DNA of 64,000 nt. Origin: CALJXB01 sp965225935. Lineage in GTDB: Bacteria; Pseudomonadota; Alphaproteobacteria; Kiloniellales; JAKSDN01. Each line of letters starts with the position of its first letter. Position 1 is the first letter of the stretch. Of this stretch, positions 61,433 through 64,000 are shown piece by piece. Below the pieces are notes generated by a model. It worked only from the letters and a program-made list of their open reading frames with translations. It had not been told where the DNA came from and did no database searches. A program made the translations under genes and the position numbers. Location: assembly GCA_965225935.1 (NCBI GenBank), contig CBDDCC010000023.1, positions 682,001-746,000 on the forward strand. Reading direction: 5' to 3'.

Positions 61433-62756
61433 GGGGCCGGCCCAGGCGGGCGCCTTCAGCCCGCGGGAGATCGTCTCCGAGCTGGACCGCTTCATCGTCG
61501 GCCAGAACGAGGCCAAGCGCGCGGTCGCCATCGCGCTGCGCAACCGCTGGCGGCGCCGGCAGCTGCCCGAGGACATGCGCGAGGAGGTGCTGCCCAAGAA
61601 CATCCTCATGATGGGCCCGACCGGCGTCGGCAAGACCGAGATCGCGCGCCGCCTGGCGCGCCTCGCCCAGGCGCCCTTCCTCAAGGTCGAGGCGACCAAG
61701 TTCACCGAGGTGGGCTATGTCGGCCGGGACGTGGAATCGATCGTCCGCGACCTGGTGGAAATCGCCATCAACATGACCCGCGAGCGCCTGCGCAAGGAGG
61801 TCAAGGCGAAGGCCGAGCTGGCCGCCGAGGAGCGCCTGCTCGACGCCCTGGTGGGCGAGGGCGCCCGTGACGACACCCGTATCGCCTTCCGCCGGCGCCT
61901 GCGCAACGGCGAGCTGGACGAGAAGGAGGTCGAGGTCCAGGTGGCCGACACCGCGGGCCTGCAGCTCCCCACCATGGACATCCCCGGCATGCCGGGCGGC
62001 CAGATGGGGGTCATGAACCTCAACGAGATCTTCGGCAAGGCCTTCGGCGGGCGCACCAAGCAGCGGCGCATGCCGGTCTCCGAGGCCCTCGACCTGCTGG
62101 TCAACGAGGAGAGCGACAAGCTGCTGGATCAGGAGACCGTGGTCAGCGAGTCGATCTCCACCGTGGAGCAGAACGGCATCGTCTTCCTCGACGAGATCGA
62201 CAAGATCACGGCCCGCTCCGATCGCATGGGCGCCGACGTCAGCCGCGAGGGCGTGCAGCGCGACCTGCTGCCGCTCATCGAGGGCACCATGGTGGCGACC
62301 AAGCACGGCACGGTGAAGACCGACCACATCCTCTTCATCGCCTCGGGCGCCTTCCACTTCGCCAAGCCGTCGGACCTGCTGCCGGAGCTGCAGGGCCGCC
62401 TGCCGATCCGCGTCGAGCTGGACGCGCTGACCCGCGAGGACTTCAAGCGCATCCTGGAGGAGCCGGAGAACAGCCTGATCCGCCAGTACACGGCGCTGCT
62501 GGGGACCGAGGAGGTGACCCTCGATTTCACCGACGAGGCCATCACGGCGCTCGCCGACCTCGCCGCCGAGATCAACTCGAACGTCGAGAACATCGGCGCC
62601 CGGCGCCTTCACACGGTGCTCGAGAAGCTCCTGGAAGAAATCTCCTTCACCGCCACCGACCGGGGCGGCGAGACCATCGTCATCGACAAGGACCTGGTGC
62701 AGGAGCGGGTCGCCGAGCTCGCCAAGAACGCCGACCTCAGCAAGTTCATTCTGTAG
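61395..62756 (+). CDS. hslU: ATP-dependent protease ATPase subunit HslU
   Basis: The 453-residue AAA+ unfoldase has FSPREIVSELDRFIVGQNEA, Walker A MMGPTGVGKTEIARRLA (about residue 75), VGYVGRDVESIVRDL, Walker B IVFLDEIDKITAR and sensor-2 ENIGARRLHTVLE. The ATG at 61395 gives about 20 residues more than most HslU; internal TTG codons at 61410 and 61419 are alternatives. It partners HslV and converges on the XRE gene with an 11-bp overlap. Confidence 0.96.
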   Translation: MRTSSLKALTPSEGPAQAGAFSPREIVSELDRFIVGQNEAKRAVAIALRNRWRRRQLPEDMREEVLPKNILMMGPTGVGKTEIARRLARLAQAPFLKVEATKFTEVGYVGRDVESIVRDLVEIAINMTRERLRKEVKAKAELAAEERLLDALVGEGARDDTRIAFRRRLRNGELDEKEVEVQVADTAGLQLPTMDIPGMPGGQMGVMNLNEIFGKAFGGRTKQRRMPVSEALDLLVNEESDKLLDQETVVSESISTVEQNGIVFLDEIDKITARSDRMGADVSREGVQRDLLPLIEGTMVATKHGTVKTDHILFIASGAFHFAKPSDLLPELQGRLPIRVELDALTREDFKRILEEPENSLIRQYTALLGTEEVTLDFTDEAITALADLAAEINSNVENIGARRLHTVLEKLLEEISFTATDRGGETIVIDKDLVQERVAELAKNADLSKFIL

Positions 62757-63126
62757 CCGTCTCGGCTCCCGAAGCCTGGCCGCGCAGCTCCTCGAGCCAG
62801 CGCGCAAGGGTCTCTTGCGGCAGCTCGCCGATCTCCCGGGCCAGGCGGTTGGCGAGCTCCGTCGCCTCGGGCGAGAGGCCGGCCGTGTCGACCACGACCC
62901 GCGGGTGGGACAGCTCGGCAGTCTCCTGCAGGGTCTCGGCCTCGTCCCAGATGATGCCGAGGTATTGGCAGACCCGGTGGACGAAGCGCTTGTTGGGCCG
63001 GCCGCGCTTGCCGTGCTCCAAGGCCGAGAGATAGGCCGGCGAGACGCCGAGGCCCGCCGCCATCTCCTTGGCCGCCAAGCCGCGCGCCTCGCGCAGCTCC
63101 CTGAGACGCTGTCCGAAGGGAGTCAT
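62746..63126 (-). CDS. XRE family helix-turn-helix regulator
   Basis: The 126-residue protein has an N-terminal HTH_3 domain (residues 4-62: LRELREARGLAAKEMAAGLG, SPAYLSALEHGKRGRPNKRF) and a helical C-terminal region of about 60 residues. The ATG at 63126 follows GGAGG at 10 nt; an ATG at 63141 lacks this. The regulator commonly occurs beside hslU and an Smr gene in alphaproteobacteria. Its targets are unknown. Confidence 0.88.
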   Translation of the reverse strand: MTPFGQRLRELREARGLAAKEMAAGLGVSPAYLSALEHGKRGRPNKRFVHRVCQYLGIIWDEAETLQETAELSHPRVVVDTAGLSPEATELANRLAREIGELPQETLARWLEELRGQASGAETATE

Positions 63127-63208
63127 CGGGCGCCCCTCCAATCGATTTAACCGAATCGGAGTTTATCGCCGCTGGCCCAGCGAGGAAACCCGGTCCGCTT
63201 GCTTGCGC

Positions 63209-63847
63209 TCACCCCTCGCGCTTCTTCTTCAGGAGCACGTAGAGGGCGCCGCCGCCGCCGTGCTGGGCGCGAGCCTCGTCGAAGGCCAGGACGCGCGCCC
63301 GGTTGGGCGGGCGGTTGAGCCAGTGGGGCACCATGCGGCGCAACACGCCGCTCAGCTCGAAGCCATCCTCCCGGCGCCCGCCGCCCTTGCCGGTGATGAC
63401 CAGGACGCAGCGGTGGCCCCGCGCCTGGCTTCTGGCGAGGAAGGCGGCGAGGGCCTGTTCGGCCGCGGACTGGCTCAGGCCGTGCAGGTCGAGGCGCCCC
63501 TCGACCGGCAAGCGGCCCCGGCGCAGGCGGTCCACGGTGCGCTTGTCGACGCCCGCCACCGTGCCCTTCGCCAGCTCCGGCAGCTTTGGCTCCGGCGGCT
63601 GCTTGGCAGGCGCTTTGGGCGCCGCGCGGGGTTTCGCTGTCGGTTTTTTCGGCTTCGGCGGTGTCGCGGCCTCGGCCTGGGCAGGGCTCCTTTGGGAAGG
63701 CGGGGGCGGGGGCCGTCCGGGGAGCGGACGGGTGTCGCGGGTGACGTGGCGCCAGAGCGCCAGATCGTCGTCGTCCAATCCTTCAGCTTGGTTCGGCTGT
63801 TCGGGAGGGCTGGGCTTGTCCGGCGGGCCGGGCTTACGTTTCGCCAT
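63209..63847 (-). CDS. Smr domain protein
   Basis: The 212-residue protein has a Pro/Lys-rich, disordered N-terminal half and a C-terminal Smr domain (about 120-205) with the diagnostic LDLHGLSQSAAEQALAAFLA and VLVITGKGGG. Smr domains are nucleases or nucleic-acid binders related to the MutS2 C-terminus. The start overlaps the end of the LutC-like gene by 14 bp. Confidence 0.92.
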   Translation of the reverse strand: MAKRKPGPPDKPSPPEQPNQAEGLDDDDLALWRHVTRDTRPLPGRPPPPPSQRSPAQAEAATPPKPKKPTAKPRAAPKAPAKQPPEPKLPELAKGTVAGVDKRTVDRLRRGRLPVEGRLDLHGLSQSAAEQALAAFLARSQARGHRCVLVITGKGGGRREDGFELSGVLRRMVPHWLNRPPNRARVLAFDEARAQHGGGGALYVLLKKKREG

Positions 63848-64000
63848 CGTCGACCAGCAAAATGCACAGCCGGCGCGGCCCGTGGGCGCCCAGCTGGATC
63901 GTCTGCTCGATGTCGCCGGTGCGCGAGGGGCCGGTGATCAGGTTGACCGTGCGCGGCAGGGCCTCGTCGCCGCAGGCCTGGCGCAGGCGGTCCCAGGCGT
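63834..64000 (-). CDS. LutC/YkgG-like LUD domain protein (C-terminal part)
   Basis: About 54 C-terminal codons, open to the end of the window. NLITGPSRTGDIEQTIQLGA is the conserved LUD-domain segment, followed by HGPRRLCILLVDD. This domain occurs in LutC of the LutABC lactate-oxidation system and related proteins. Only the C-terminus is visible, so pathway assignment is tentative. Confidence 0.85.
   Translation of the reverse strand, partial: AWDRLRQACGDEALPRTVNLITGPSRTGDIEQTIQLGAHGPRRLCILLVDDGET

Overview
The window is high-GC DNA from an alphaproteobacterium. The gene content fits Rhodospirillales or a close relative, but the genus cannot be fixed from the sequence alone. Support comes from the runs DUF3576 / leuS-lptE-holA, grpE-hrcA // rph-rdgB-hemW, rsmI-yraN-BON-gshB, comM, hisB-hisH-hisA-hisF-hisE-HIT and hslVU, all typical of that group. 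No rRNA, recognisable tRNA or CRISPR array was found.

Layout. 1-2958: end of a peptide-type ABC importer operon (binding protein, two permeases). 2989-6191: a membrane adenylate/guanylate cyclase, a methyltransferase and an MBL-fold hydrolase, all on the minus strand. 6352-7560: an MFS transporter. 7568-13727: three TPR-sulfotransferase proteins. 13744-18967: an orphan response regulator, ribA-like cyclohydrolase, a Pro/Ala-rich protein, an L,D-transpeptidase, a secreted protein and YggS. 18995-24671: two compact sulfotransferases, an Asp/Asn-hydroxylase-like protein, a TPR protein with a degenerate oxygenase domain, and a porin with a clear terminator. 25050-31918: DUF3576 lipoprotein, a convergent TPR-oxygenase, then leuS-lptE-holA. 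31957-41034: housekeeping block (grpE, hrcA, rph, rdgB, hemW, LppC-type lipoprotein, rsmI, yraN, BON lipoprotein, gshB). 41173-47529: accessory interval between gshB and comM, holding a 2-hydroxyacid dehydrogenase, an acetylpolyamine-amidohydrolase-like enzyme, two AT-richer lipoprotein genes (one an S41 protease without its catalytic residues) and a 1.1-kb structured non-coding region. 47530-51673: comM, a SEL1-like protein, a decayed comM 3' fragment and a low-GC two-gene patch. 51686-57225: thioesterase, SDR, HIT protein and the his cluster. 57341-64000: membrane protein, recQ with a palindromic MITE-like element at its 5' end, hslVU, an XRE regulator, an Smr protein and the end of a LutC-like gene.

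The most distinctive theme is a concentration, in about 20 kb, of five sulfotransferases and three proteins with 2-oxoglutarate-oxygenase-type domains, several on TPR scaffolds. This suggests sulfation and hydroxylation of proteins or surface glycans. The other leads are two apparent pseudoenzymes (TPR-oxygenase at 21529-23349, S41 protease at 44343-45890), a duplicated DnaA-box block with nearby hairpins at 46.5-47.3 kb, and the element beside recQ.
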